Assembly: GCF_030161875.1 (NCBI RefSeq)
Contig: NZ_BSVA01000001.1
Coordinates: forward strand, 2,108,001 to 2,172,000
Direction: 5' to 3'
Source: Homoserinibacter gongjuensis
GTDB lineage: Bacteria; Actinomycetota; Actinomycetes; Actinomycetales; Microbacteriaceae
DNA: 64,000 bases
The stretch's first letter is position 1, and the number at the start of each line of letters is the position of its first letter. The notes under the pieces are model-generated. The model made no database searches, had not been told where the DNA came from, and was given only the letters and a program-made list of their open reading frames with translations. Below, one piece after another: positions 46,317 through 59,077 of this stretch. The position numbers and the translations under genes were made by a program.

Positions 46317-49300
46317 ATGCGTCACCACCACGCTGCGCGCTTCCGCGCGTCGACGACCACGACCAGCACCGGTCGCCCGCGGGTACCCCGGCGCGCGGTC
46401 GCGTTCACCCTCGCCTCCGGCCTCGTCGCGGCGCTGCTCGGCACGGCCGCCATGTCGCCTGCGGTGGCTGCCGACCTCGTGACCGTCACCGTCGAGGACC
46501 CGGGGTTCTCGACCTCCGGCAGCTGGTCGTCGAGCGCCGTGCTCGGACCCGACGCCGCCCCCACGGTTTACACGACGGGCACCGGTGCCTCCGCGAGCTG
46601 GCAGCTCACCGCCCCGGCCGACGGTGTCTACCGCGTCGAGGTGGCCGTCCCGGACGCCGCCAACTCGGATGGGAAGGCGGCCTATCGCGTCACGGGCGGC
46701 GCGGGAGCGCCGGTCAGCATGGTCGTCGACCAGAACGCGGCACGCGGAACGTGGGCGACGATCGGCCTCGTCGACCTCGACGCGGGTGAGGACGCGATGC
46801 TCGTGCTCACGCGCTCGGGCACCGCGGGCGGCCCCAACACGCGCGCCGCATCCGCACGCCTGGTGCCCGACGCGGGCACCGTGCCGCCGCTCGAGACGGG
46901 GCTCCCGTTCTCCGACGCGCACGAGGACGGCCTCGCCGACTGGACGGCCGTCGGCACGAGCGATCTGGGGGTCTGGTCGCCCGGCACGGCGGAGTTCGAC
47001 TACCTCGGCGTCTCGAACGCGGCGTCGTCGTCGGGCAGCTACATCCGCCCCACGAGCCCGATCGAGCTCCCCGATCAGTACCGCATCGCGCTCTCGGTCA
47101 AGATCGACAGCACGGCCGGTTCGGTCAACCTGCTCACCGACCTGCTCGCGCCGTACTCGACGACCGCGAACAACCTCGCCGTGCAGCTCGCCCCGTCGGA
47201 GTTCAAGATCGCGCGCCCGAACGCGGGCACCATTCTCTGCAAGGGCGGTTCTCCCATCGTCGCGGGCGAGTGGTTCCAGCTCGAGGTCGTGCGCGCCGAG
47301 GGCATCACGGCGGTCTACGTCAACAGCGAGCTCGTGGCCGCCGTCGAGCCCGGCCTCGCGGGCGGAAGCATCTCGTTGGGCGCCTACAAGTCGGTCGCGC
47401 AGTTCGGCGGCATCGGCATCGAGCAGCTCAGCGCCGCTCCCGCGGGCCACCCCACGACCGCGAGCGGCTGCTCCTGGACGCCCAGCACCGGTGCGGGCTC
47501 GCCGCAGCCGGTCATCATCAACCAGACCGGCTTCGACCTCGGCGGTGTGAAGCGCTTCACCGCGCCGAGCGCGCTCGACGGCGAGACGTTCCAGGTGGTC
47601 GACGCGGATGACTCGGTGGTCTACGAGGGCACCATCGCGGGCCAGATCGGCGACTTCAGCGACTTCGACCCGGCATCCACGGGCCCGTACCGTGTGCTGC
47701 TGTCGGGCGAGGCGGGCGACGGCGAGTCGTACGAGTTCGGCATCGGTGCCAACTGGACCGAGCGCATCAGCTACCTCAACGCGATCGCCTTCATGACCGA
47801 CGTGCGCTGCTTCTACGGCGCGCTCGCGGGCCAGGCGATGAACGGCACCGACGCGAAATGCAAGACAGGTCTGGCCTGGCGCGACTCGCACCAGTTGTCG
47901 TTCGAGATCCCGACCCTCGTCGACCTGTATCTGGCGAACCCGAGCGCGATCGGCGACATCCGCATGCCGGAGGCCACCTACTCCGGCCTGCAGTACCCGC
48001 TCGACGCCGACGCGCCCGAGGTGGCGCGGCTCATCTCGTGGGGTGCCGAGATCTACCTCACGGGTCAGTACGACCACGTGCTGATCAAGGAGCAGCTCGC
48101 CTCGTTCCTCTGGGTCTACCCCGAGCTGTCGGAGTGGATCCCGGCCGAGCTCTACGAGGCGGTGCGCGATTACCTCTTCCCGATCTGGTCGCAGGCGAGC
48201 TACAGCCGGTACTCCTGGTACGACTACACCGCGCACACCGCCGACCTGCTCCAGGTCTACACGCAGGTCGGAACCGGGAAGGGCGAGTTCCCGCCCGGTC
48301 ACTCGATCGTGCCGAACCTGCGCATGTGGCAGGTGGCCGAGCGTGAGGGGCGGGCGGATGCGCCGCAGTACCTCGACGCGGCCCTCGCGCAGGCGCAGTG
48401 GATCGTCGACAACCTCGACGTGAGCGACCCGGCCACGACGAAGGGTCAGCGCCAGGCGGAGTACCAGCTCATGACGGCCCTCGCGACGCTCGCGCTCACG
48501 GTTCCCGCCGAGAGCGTGCCTGCGGGGCTCGGCGCCTTCGCCCAGGACTGGGCCGACGTCGTGATCGAGCGGTCCGACAACATGTGGGACTTCCGCAAGT
48601 ACAGCGACGACCGCTGGACGATCCCGAACTTCACGGGCGGCGGATCGGGTGAGGACCCGAACGAGACGGGCAACCTGCTGGGCTTCCCGGCGGCGGCGCT
48701 CGCGGCATCCGTGCTGATCGGCGACGCCGACACGGATGCGCGCCTCGCCGAGATCGCCCAGGCGCACGTCGATGACGTCTTCGGGCGCAACCCCACGGGG
48801 CGTGCCGCGCAGTACCGCATCCACGATCCCGAGCTCGCCTTCGAGGGGCTCGACCTGGGGTGGTTCTCGGAGTACCAGGGCGGCAACGGCCTGCTGCAGG
48901 GCTCGCACGGCGTCTTCGACGGCAGCCCGAAGAACGGTCACTACCCGTTCAACCCCGGGGTGTCGAACATCGGGCACACGGAGGGCTGGGTGACGTTCAA
49001 TACGGCCTGGCTCGAGGCGCTCGCGTGGCGCGCGTTCACGGCGACGGCGGTGTCGTTGGGTGCGGTGTCTGCTCCCGCGGACGGCTCGGTGGGTGTGGTG
49101 TTGCGGGCTCCGTTGAACATGGATGCTGCCGGGGGCAACACGGGTGAGGTGCGGGTGTCGGTGAACGATGGCGCGCCCACGCCGGTGACGGTGACGCAGA
49201 CGGGTGCGAACGCGCTCGACTACACCGCCGACTTGGATCTCGCGGCACTCGGTGCCGTCCAGGGTGATGTCGTGACCGTGTCGTACGGTCTCGGGCCGTT

Positions 49301-49805
49301 CGAGCGGTCGGCATCCGTGACGGTCACGGCCGCGGGCACCGACCCCGACCCGGGTGCGGACCCGGGTGAGGAGCCGCCGACGACGACGCCGACGGTGGTG
49401 GATCCGGAGGATGCCGACCCGTCGCTCGAGCTGGCTGCCACGCACTTCGAGCTGGTGAACGGTGAGCTCATCGCGCAGCTGGGTTCGGCTGCCGCGGACC
49501 AGTGGTTCTATGCCGTGGTGCATTCGACGCCGGTGCAGTTGGGGTGGTTCCGGGCGGATGCGGCAGGTCAGGTGACGGTGCCGGTTCCGGCGGGTCTTCC
49601 GGCTGGGGTGCACACCCTGCAGCTGTATGACGCATCCGGTGCCCTCGTGGCGTGGGGGCAGTTCTCGGTCGCCGCAGCGCCGGGGAGTGCGGACCTGGCC
49701 GCCACCGGTGTCTCAGTCGGTGCGGTGGCCCTCACGTTGCTGCTGGCCGGCTGCGCGATCCTGACCGGCCTCATCCTGCAACGCCGCCGCCGCGCCACAC
49801 CCTGA
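46317..49805 (+). CDS. cell-wall-anchored giant glycosidase, GH9-like six-hairpin type
   Basis: 1162 residues, intact, GAAGGAG upstream. Order: signal peptide to about residue 51; golvesin-like beta domain (VTVEDPGFSTSGSWSSS, SASWQLTAPADGVYRVEV); a LamG/concanavalin-like part (about 150-370); a cellulase-N-terminal Ig domain (VIINQTGFDLGGVKRF); then an alpha-helical barrel with GH9-like marks (FGRNPTGRAAQY, GHTEGWVTFNTAWLEALAW); an Ig-like domain; a stalk domain; and DLAATG plus helix plus RRRR, a class E sortase signal (LAATG). The DAGD acid pair of true GH9 cellulases is not evident, so the substrate is open. It lies in the ABC operon and shares its first and last modules with the next gene. 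Confidence 0.78.
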   Translation: MRHHHAARFRASTTTTSTGRPRVPRRAVAFTLASGLVAALLGTAAMSPAVAADLVTVTVEDPGFSTSGSWSSSAVLGPDAAPTVYTTGTGASASWQLTAPADGVYRVEVAVPDAANSDGKAAYRVTGGAGAPVSMVVDQNAARGTWATIGLVDLDAGEDAMLVLTRSGTAGGPNTRAASARLVPDAGTVPPLETGLPFSDAHEDGLADWTAVGTSDLGVWSPGTAEFDYLGVSNAASSSGSYIRPTSPIELPDQYRIALSVKIDSTAGSVNLLTDLLAPYSTTANNLAVQLAPSEFKIARPNAGTILCKGGSPIVAGEWFQLEVVRAEGITAVYVNSELVAAVEPGLAGGSISLGAYKSVAQFGGIGIEQLSAAPAGHPTTASGCSWTPSTGAGSPQPVIINQTGFDLGGVKRFTAPSALDGETFQVVDADDSVVYEGTIAGQIGDFSDFDPASTGPYRVLLSGEAGDGESYEFGIGANWTERISYLNAIAFMTDVRCFYGALAGQAMNGTDAKCKTGLAWRDSHQLSFEIPTLVDLYLANPSAIGDIRMPEATYSGLQYPLDADAPEVARLISWGAEIYLTGQYDHVLIKEQLASFLWVYPELSEWIPAELYEAVRDYLFPIWSQASYSRYSWYDYTAHTADLLQVYTQVGTGKGEFPPGHSIVPNLRMWQVAEREGRADAPQYLDAALAQAQWIVDNLDVSDPATTKGQRQAEYQLMTALATLALTVPAESVPAGLGAFAQDWADVVIERSDNMWDFRKYSDDRWTIPNFTGGGSGEDPNETGNLLGFPAAALAASVLIGDADTDARLAEIAQAHVDDVFGRNPTGRAAQYRIHDPELAFEGLDLGWFSEYQGGNGLLQGSHGVFDGSPKNGHYPFNPGVSNIGHTEGWVTFNTAWLEALAWRAFTATAVSLGAVSAPADGSVGVVLRAPLNMDAAGGNTGEVRVSVNDGAPTPVTVTQTGANALDYTADLDLAALGAVQGDVVTVSYGLGPFERSASVTVTAAGTDPDPGADPGEEPPTTTPTVVDPEDADPSLELAATHFELVNGELIAQLGSAAADQWFYAVVHSTPVQLGWFRADAAGQVTVPVPAGLPAGVHTLQLYDASGALVAWGQFSVAAAPGSADLAATGVSVGAVALTLLLAGCAILTGLILQRRRRATP

Positions 49806-49866
49806 CGCGCACGAAACAACCTGACGCGCACGAAGCAGAGCAACAGCTAACGCAGAGGAGCAAACC

Positions 49867-52800
49867 TTGAGCACAACACGCACCGGGGTGCGTCGCGGCA
49901 TCGCCGTAACCGTGGGCGCGGCGCTGCTCGCGAGCCTCGGCCTCGCCGGCGCACAGAGCGCCGCCGCCGCCGAACCCTCGACCGTCGTCGCGACAACGCA
50001 GAGCCCCGGCTATACCGAGGTGGGTACGTGGACCACGGCGCGCGACCCCAGCTACGGAGGCATCCAGCCGCGCTACTCGCGCACCGAAGGTGACACCGCC
50101 AGCTGGCAGCTCGAGGCGCCCGCCGATTCGCGGTACCAGCTCGGCACCTACTACACCGAGTCGGTCGACAACGGCACCCAGGTCTCCTACAGCTGGACCA
50201 CCTCGGGGGTGACAGCGGCGGACCGGTGCTCGTCGACCAGACCCGCAACGGCGGGGCGTGGAACGTGCTCGGCAACCTCGATCTCGACGAAGGCGAGGTG
50301 GTCACGCTGACCGTCACGGCGAGCCCCGGCGACGCGGTGACCAAGCCCGACCAGAAGGCCATCACCCGCGCGGATGCGGTGCGGATCGCCCCGCTCGGTG
50401 CGGCGTGCGAGACCGTCACGACCGCTCCCAGCGTGGTCGACGCGGCGCCCGCCGACCACGGTGCCTACACACTCACCCAGTCGGGCACGAGTGTGCGCAT
50501 CGAGGCGGATGCCTGGGCCATGACCATCGATCGCGCCGGATTCCGCTACGGATTCGAGCGTGACGGTGCGAGCATCGCGCCTGCCCATGGCACGACGGGC
50601 CTGCTGCTCGGCGCCGACACCACCGAGCTGTGCGCCGCCGTCTCGGCCGAGCTCGTCTCGGCCGACGCCGACGGCGTGGAGTTCGCGGTGCTGTTCTCGA
50701 ACGGCCGCACGGCGACGGTCGAGGTCGGGGTGAGCGAGGCGAGTGCCGACATCGACGTCGCGCCCGACGGCGCCGCGACGTCCGTCATCCGCGCGCAACT
50801 CGCGGGCGGCATGAACCCGGCCTACGGGCTCGGTGACCTCGGCGGTTGGCGCAGCAGCCTCAACGCCTACGGCGTGAAGAACCTCGACTACTACGCCCAG
50901 ACCAGCGGCGGCACGACCGAGCAGCGCTTCGTGTCGAACTTCGCGGTGTTCCCGGACCGCGGTTTCGCCGAGGTCGCCTTCGATCGCGGCCATCTCGCGG
51001 TGCAGATCGATGGCCAGGCGACCCTGCTGGGCGTGACCGGCGAGCGCATGGACGGCCTGCACTACTTCTTCGGCGACCTGCCGACGATCTACGGCGCCTA
51101 CAAGCACGCGCGCAACGCTGCCGGGTACTTCGACGCGCGGCCCGACTACACCTTCTTCGGAGTCGGCTACGAGTCGTACGGGGCGCTCGGCTACAACACG
51201 AACCAGGCGACCATCACGCAGTCGGTCACCGACTACCTCGCGAAGGGCTTCCCGATCAGCTGGGCGGTCACCGGTTCCGGGTTCTGGCCGTATGTCGGCG
51301 GCGCGCAGGGCACAACGTCGAGCTTCGGGATGTGGGGCGAGAAGTACCCCGACCCGGATGCCTACAAGAGCTTCTTCGCGGATAACGACATCGCGCTCAT
51401 CCTGGGGTTGCGGCAGTCGTTCCCGGCCCTGCCGGAGGACGGCGGCACCTACGACCCCGAGAAGGACGGACCGTTTGTGCAGGAGGCGCTCGACGCCGGC
51501 TACTTCATCTCCGACGAGGACGGCGACCCGCTCACCTTCTCGACGATCTCGTTCCCGAGCGGACGCGTGTACCTGATCGATCCCGACAACGCGGATGCCG
51601 TGGCCTGGTTCGTGGAGCACGAGCGGCTTTGGGAGGCCGACGGCTTCAAAGAGGACCACATGTTCAACGCGACGGCGAACAACGCGTTCGCGATGAACGA
51701 CCTCGTCAACAACATCGACGCGGCGCTCGCCGACGACGGGGCCCTCATGATGGTGCGCAACAGCGCCTACTCGGTACCCGGCTCGATCCTGCGCATCAAC
51801 GACACCGACTACAACCAGGGAACCGGTGACCGCGACCGCACGGTGATCAACAGCCTCGCCTACGCGGCGAGCGGCCAGGCCAACTACTACCCCGACATCG
51901 TGGGCGGCCGCATCATGGCCGACCTGTCGACCAACGCCGACAAGCAGAAGTACCTCGCCCGCAACGCGATGTACGCCGCCATGTCGCCGTCGATGTCGTT
52001 CGGCAACGAGCCGTGGGTCATGAGCGACACCTCGCTCGTCGACGCCACGATCGCCGCCGCGCAGTGGCACGCCGAGTACCAGCCCTACATCTACGCGGCG
52101 GCCATCGCGTCGTACGAGACGGGCTACCCCTACACGGCGACGCCGTTGCCGATCGCCTACCCGCACGATGCCGCCACTTACGAGCTCGTGTCGAAGACGG
52201 CGAAGCAGTACGAGTGGATGCTCGGCACGTCGCTGCTCGTGGCGCCGCTCTACGGTGCGGATGCGACCACCGCGACCGCGCGTGACATCTACCTGCCCGC
52301 GGGGAGTGGATGGACATCGAGACGGGGAGACCTTCACCGGTCCCACGACGCTCGCGGCCTACCCGCAGCCCTTCGGCAAGATCCCGGCCTTCGTGGGCGG
52401 CGACGGCGTGCTCGTGCACGAGGTCGACGACGCGCTCGAGGCGCAGGTCTTCCCGATGGCGGCGGACGGCACCGTCTACACGACCGTGGGCGAGGACGGC
52501 ACCACGACGGGCAGCATCCGGATCGACACGGCGGCGCTCGCCGACGTCGACGGGCGCGATCTGGTCGTGCGCGACGGCTCCGGCGCCGAGGTGGCGAGCA
52601 CGGTCGACGCGGTGACGGGCGCTCTCGAATTCCCGATCGCGTACGGCGAGAACTACGTCGTCGCCGATGCCGACGACCCGGGCACCGATCCCGGGGCGGA
52701 GGAGCCCGACACCGAGATCGACCCGCTCGACCCGAGCGAGCTCGACCCGGCACTCGACCTCGGCACGCTGCGGCTCGTCGACGGCAAGCTCGTCGCCGAG

Positions 52801-53136
52801 CTCGGCGCGGGTGCGGCGAGCGAGTGGTTCTTCGGTGTCGCCCACTCCGACCCGGTGAACCTGGGCTGGTTCCGGGCGGATGCTGCGGGCACGGTGCGGA
52901 TCCCGGTCCCGTCGAGCCTGCCCGCCGGTGCGCACACGCTCTCGCTGTACGCGGCCGACGGCACGCTCGCGGCGTGGGGTTCCTTCACGCTGGCGGCGGC
53001 ATCCGATCCCGACCTCGCTTCGACGGGGGCCAAGGGTGTGTTCCTGATGGCTGCGATCGCCGCGCTCGCTCTCGCGCTCGGCTGCGCGAGCCTCGTGCAC
53101 AGCAGGCGCCGAGCCGAGCGCCGGCTGCGCGAGTAG
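49867..53136 (+). CDS. cell-wall-anchored glycosidase, GH31-like (three frame breaks)
   Basis: 1090 residues once joined; ATAAC-type start context with AGAGGAG before a codon at 49867. Signal peptide, N-terminal golvesin-like domain (TEVGTWTTARDPSYGG...SASWQLEAP-type pattern), then a GH31 fold: YFFGDLPTIYGAY, WAVTGSGFWPY, candidate nucleophile Asp near residue 595 (GFKEDHMFN), candidate acid near 645 (INDTDYN) and YYPDIVGG near 675. GH31 enzymes are alpha-glucosidases, xylosidases or transferases. A stalk domain and DLASTG plus helix plus basic tail end it (class E sortase signal). Breaks: 50205-50209 (six G needed), 52301-52304 and 52324-52327 (five G needed in each). Confidence 0.8.
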
Positions 53137-53142
53137 AGACCC

Positions 53143-53167
53143 GCACACCGGTCCGATATCGGTGTGC
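53143..53167. terminator. stem-loop behind the glycosidase operon
   Basis: GCACACCG / CGGTGTGC, perfect 8-bp stem with a 9-base loop, seven bases after the stop. No U-tract. Likely end of the transcription unit that starts at 40812. Confidence 0.55.
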
Positions 53168-53552
53168 AGGCGGGCCGCGGGGGCTCTGTGCAGGTTCTCC
53201 CGCGGTCCGCCGCGTTCTCCCGCCGCGCGTTCTCGACTCGCGCGGACTCCAGCCGCGCGGTCTCACCGCCGGAACTGCACCGCCCGGGCCCGCGCCGTCG
53301 CCCGCATCCGCTCTCCAGCCCCCACCCCCTATGTCGAAAATGCAGGAGAACCCGGGCGTGTCGGGCGCGCGAGTCCCGAGAGTTTGCCGGCGGCTCCTTT
53401 CGACTCCTGCATTTTCGACATTCGGACGCGCTGACGTGGACGGGCGGATGTGAGCGGGCGGATGTGGGCGGGCCGGTGTGGGCGGCGGATGTGGGCGGGC
53501 GGACGCACGCGGGCGGCGCGGGCGCCGGGTGCGGACGCGGGCGCGCCGCGCG
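53168..53552. other. non-coding GC-rich intergenic region
   Basis: About 430 bases lie between the glycosidase stop and the mnmA start without a supported gene. Besides the terminator and the inverted-repeat element it holds a run of imperfect short repeats at 53430-53510 built on GGATGTGGGCGGGC and related units, and a CCGCGCGTTCTC-type repeated stretch near 53210-53260. Confidence 0.6.
53331..53420. repeat. 90-bp inverted-repeat element, copy B
   Basis: Perfect 18-bp terminal inverted repeats ATGTCGAAAATGCAGGAG / CTCCTGCATTTTCGACAT. The same element as 39796-39884 in opposite orientation; the interiors share GGGCGTGTCGG next to one end and diverge toward the other. No ORF. Confidence 0.8.
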
Positions 53553-53558
53553 TACCCT
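53553..53558 (+). promoter_or_regulatory. -10 box TACCCT, leaderless start of mnmA
   Basis: Six bases before the GTG at 53565; no ribosome binding site. Confidence 0.5.
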
Positions 53559-53564
53559 GTTGAG

Positions 53565-54670
53565 GTGAAGATCCTTGCGGCGATGTCCGGTGGCGTCGAC
53601 AGTGCCGTGGCGGCTGCGCGCGCCGTCGAGGCGGGCCACGAGGTCGTCGGTGTGCACCTGGCGCTGAGCCGCAACCCCGGAACCCTGCGCACCGGGTCGC
53701 GCGGATGCTGCACGATCGAAGACGCGATGGACGCGCGCCGCGCCGCCGCGAAGCTCGGCATCCCGTTCTACGTGTGGGACTTCTCCGAGCGGTTCCGCGC
53801 CGACGTGATCGACGACTTCGTGGCCGAGTACGCCGCCGGCCGCACGCCCAACCCGTGCATGCGCTGCAACGAGCGCATCAAGTTCGCCGCCCTGCTCGAG
53901 AAGGCGCTCACGCTCGGCTTCGACGCGGTCGTCACCGGTCACTACGCCGAGGTGCGGCAGGGCGCCGACGGCGTCGAGCTGCACCGCGCGGCCGCGTGGG
54001 CGAAGGACCAGTCCTACGTGCTCGGCGTGCTCACGGCCGAGCAGCTCGCGCACGCGTGGTTCCCGCTGGGCGCGACTCCGTCCAAGGCCGAGGTGCGTGC
54101 CGAGGCCGAGGCCCGCGGGCTCTCGGTGGCGGCCAAGCCCGACAGCCACGACATCTGCTTCATCCCGGATGGCGACACCCGCGGCTGGCTCGCCGAGAAG
54201 GTGGGCGCCGAGGAGGGGGCCATCCTCGACCGCTCCGGCGAGCGCATCGGCACGCACCCGGGTGCCGCCGCCTTCACAGTGGGGCAGCGCAAGGGGCTCA
54301 ACATCGGCTACCCGGCACCCGACGGGCGCCCGCGCTTCGTGCTCGAGGTGCGCCCGAAGACGAACGAGGTCGTGGTCGGCCCCCGCGAGGCGCTGGCGAT
54401 CGCCGAGCTCGCGGGCTCCCGGTACACCTGGGCGGGGGCTGCGCCCGCGGATGCCGTGGTCGGTTTCGCGTGCGAGGTGCAGGTGCGCGCACACGGCGAC
54501 CCCGTGCCGGCGTGGGCCCGCCTCGACGGGGGCGAGTTCGTCACCCGTCTCGACGAGCCGATCGAGGGGTCGCTCCCGGCCAGACCGCCGTCGTCTACGT
54601 CGGCACGCGCGTCGTCGGCCAGTGCACGATCGACCGCACTGTCGCGGCGGATCTGGCGCCCGCCGGCTGA
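53565..54670 (+). CDS. mnmA: tRNA-specific 2-thiouridylase (frame break near 3' end)
   Basis: 368 residues once joined, GTG start. Thiolates U34 of Glu, Gln and Lys tRNAs with sulfur relayed from a cysteine desulfurase. The PP-loop is [16 protein letters not shown]; the first catalytic Cys is in [16 protein letters not shown], the second in [25 protein letters not shown] follows. The break is at 54566-54569 (GAGGGGTCGC needs one [27 protein letters not shown], stop at 54670). As given the frame would run to 54686 with a foreign tail. The desulfurase at 38622 is a candidate sulfur donor. Confidence 0.93.
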
Positions 54671-54706
54671 GGACTTAGGTCCGTAGCGCGCTGCGTACGG
54701 GAGCGG

Positions 54707-54712
54707 TAGACA
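54707..54712 (+). promoter_or_regulatory. -10 box TAGACA, leaderless start
   Basis: Six bases (GAAAAC) before the ATG at 54719. Confidence 0.45.
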
Positions 54713-54718
54713 GAAAAC

Positions 54719-55147
54719 ATGGATGCCGTGCCCGCCATGCAGACCGCGATCGTCTTCGTCTGGCTGGGCATGGTGCTCGGCATCTCCTTCCTCGAGGCGT
54801 CGCTCAAGTTCCGCGCACCCGGCATCACGATCGCGCTCGGCGTGGGCATCGGGCGGCTCGTGTTCCGTGCACTCAACCTCATCGAGGGCGTCTTCGCGCT
54901 CGTGCTCGTCGCGACGCTCGTGTTCGCGTGGCCGCCGGCGCCCTGGACGGTGACGATCGTGCTGGGTCTCGTGCTCGTGCTGGCGATCGGAGCCGGCGTG
55001 CTGCGTCCGCGGATGGATGCGCGGGTGCGTCGTGGCGAGCTGTCCGAGGGCCAGCCGCGGCACGCGCTGCACATCGGCTTCGTCGCGCTCGAGACGGTGA
55101 AGGTGCTGCTCCTGCTGGCGCTCGGCATCCTGCTGCTGGCGTCGTAG
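54719..55147 (+). CDS. small integral membrane protein, unknown function
   Basis: 142 residues, intact. Four predicted transmembrane helices: AIVFVWLGMVLGISFLEASLKF, LVFRALNLIEGVFALVLVATLVF, VTIVLGLVLVLAIGAGVL and, after a basic loop with RRGELSEGQPRHALHIGF, ETVKVLLLLALGILLLA. No catalytic motif. The arrangement resembles small uncharacterised four-helix membrane proteins of actinobacteria. It lies between mnmA and ligA, with its own leaderless promoter. Confidence 0.7.
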   Translation: MDAVPAMQTAIVFVWLGMVLGISFLEASLKFRAPGITIALGVGIGRLVFRALNLIEGVFALVLVATLVFAWPPAPWTVTIVLGLVLVLAIGAGVLRPRMDARVRRGELSEGQPRHALHIGFVALETVKVLLLLALGILLLAS

Positions 55148-55188
55148 GGCGCTGGGCCGCAACCCCTTCCGGCGTCGGCGGTGCCGCC

Positions 55189-57591
<2,403 letters not shown>

Positions 57592-57638
57592 CGCACTTTC
57601 ACATTCGTGGGTCAGGAAGCGCATGCCCGCGGTAGAAT

Positions 57639-58972
57639 GTGCGGTATTCGCTGCTGAGCGTCACTGGGAAGGACAATCAGCTGTTCGAGATCGCCTTGCT
57701 GCTTGTAGCCCCGGTAACCCTGACCGGGGCCTTCGGCGTGCCCGCGGTGCCGCTCACGGTGGCCGTCGGCGAGGCTCCCGTCGCCGACCCGATCGGCGGG
57801 CCGGCCACCCCGCTCGACCGCCTGCACGGCGTCGCGCTGCTCGACCAGCTCGACTCCCTGCCGCGCGGTGACGTGCGGCTGTTCCTCGACACCCACCCGC
57901 AAGCGCTCGAGGAGCTGATCAGCTCGCCCCCGCGCGCGAGCGAGGTCGCCGCCTGGTGGGCGGGCGCGCCGACCTCCGGACGCAGCATCCTGCGCAGCGT
58001 CGCACCCGAACTCATCGGCAATCTCGAGGGCGTGCCCTACACGGCGCGCGACATCGCCAACCGCGAGGTGCTGGATGCCGCACGGCAGCAGCTCGACGCC
58101 CGGCTCGACGGCATGCTGGGGCGCGCCGAGCGCGGCGAGCTCGAGACCCGCAACCACATGCTCGACCAGATCGAGAAGGCGTTGCGTGGCGAGGAGCGGC
58201 GACTTGTGAGCATCGACGTGACGGGCGACGGGCGCGCGGTGATCGCGATCGGCGACCTCACGCGTGCCGACTACGTGAGCTATCTCGTGCCCGGCATGTT
58301 CTTCGGCGTCGACGCCCAGATCGAAGCGTGGACCGAGACGGCGCAGACGCTCGTCGACGACCAGGAGCGGTGGTTGCGGGAGTTGAACCCCGGATCGGAT
58401 GCGGCGGTCGCCGCCGTCGCCTGGATCGGCTACCGCACGCCCAGCCTGGTGAACGTGGCCTCGATGGAGCTCGCCCGTGAGGGGCAGCAGTCGTTCACGG
58501 CGTCGCTGCAGGGACTGCGGGCCGCCCGAGGCGACGACCAGCCGTATCTCGCCGTGCTCGCGCACTCCTACGGGTCGACAGCGGCGCTGCTCTCGCTCGC
58601 TGAAGACGACGTGCACGTCGACGCGCTCGCCGTGGTCGGGTCGCCCGGCAGCCCCGCGCGCTCCGCCGACGAACTTCACGTCGGCAGCGTCTGGGTGGGG
58701 GCGGCCGATTGGGATCCGATCCCGGCATCCGGGGTCTTCGGCAGCCAGCCCGCCTCGCGCAACTACGGGGCGCACCTGTTCTCGGTCGCCGCAGGAAGCG
58801 ATCCGCTCTCGGGCGCGCAGCTCGGCGGTGCGTTCACCCACAACGACTACTTCGCGCCGGGCAGCATGTCGCTGCGCAACATGGCGCTCATCGCCCTCGG
58901 CGAGGGGAGTGGGTGGTGGCTCCCGATCACTCCCGCGGCGACTTCGCGCGCGCCTTCACCCACATCCGCTAG
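57639..58972 (+). CDS. alpha/beta-hydrolase (DUF1023-like) (frame break near 3' end)
   Basis: 444 residues once joined. The C-terminal half matches the DUF1023 alpha/beta-hydrolase domain of actinobacteria: VAAVAWIGYRTP, the nucleophile elbow LAVLAHSYGSTAALLS, VVGSPGSPARSADELHV, WVGAADWDPIP and the final His in THNDYFAPGS. The N-terminal half is helical. The start is uncertain: GTG at 57639 is used, and no clear ribosome binding site or signal peptide is seen. The break is at 58904-58907 (GAGGGGAGTGGG needs one G: GEGEWVVAPDHSRGDFARAFTHIR, stop 58972). Substrate unknown; possibly a lipid or peptide ester. Confidence 0.75.
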
Positions 58973-58978
58973 CCACAC

Positions 58979-59053
58979 CGCGGGTTGAGTAGCCCGCGCA
59001 GCTGGTCGCCTTCCCGCGGGTTGAGTAGCCCGCGCAGCGGGCGTATCGAAACC
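58979..59053 (+). repeat. interspersed hairpin repeat (REP-like), copy 4, doubled
   Basis: Two tandem GCGGGTTGAGTAGCCCGCGCAG units, the second followed by CGGGCGTATCGAAACCCC. Each contains the CCCGC-GCA-GCGGG-type hairpin. It lies between the hydrolase and gatC. Confidence 0.8.
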
Positions 59054-59064
59054 CCACCGCCACC

Positions 59065-59070
59065 TAGACT
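59065..59070 (+). promoter_or_regulatory. -10 box TAGACT, leaderless start of gatC
   Basis: Seven bases (GGACGTC) before the GTG at 59078; no ribosome binding site. Confidence 0.5.
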
Positions 59071-59077
59071 GGACGTC

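Noticed and set aside
46287-49613. Open frame of about 1100 codons on the minus strand, antisense to the GH9-like gene
   Set aside because: Arg/His/Val-rich composition and lack of any domain are typical of antisense frames in GC-rich coding DNA; the plus strand has a signal peptide, domains and a sorting signal.
57633-57638. TAGAAT as a leaderless -10 box for the hydrolase at 57639
   Set aside because: The hexamer touches the GTG directly instead of lying 6-7 bases away, and no in-frame start exists at the predicted position; the start of this gene stays uncertain.
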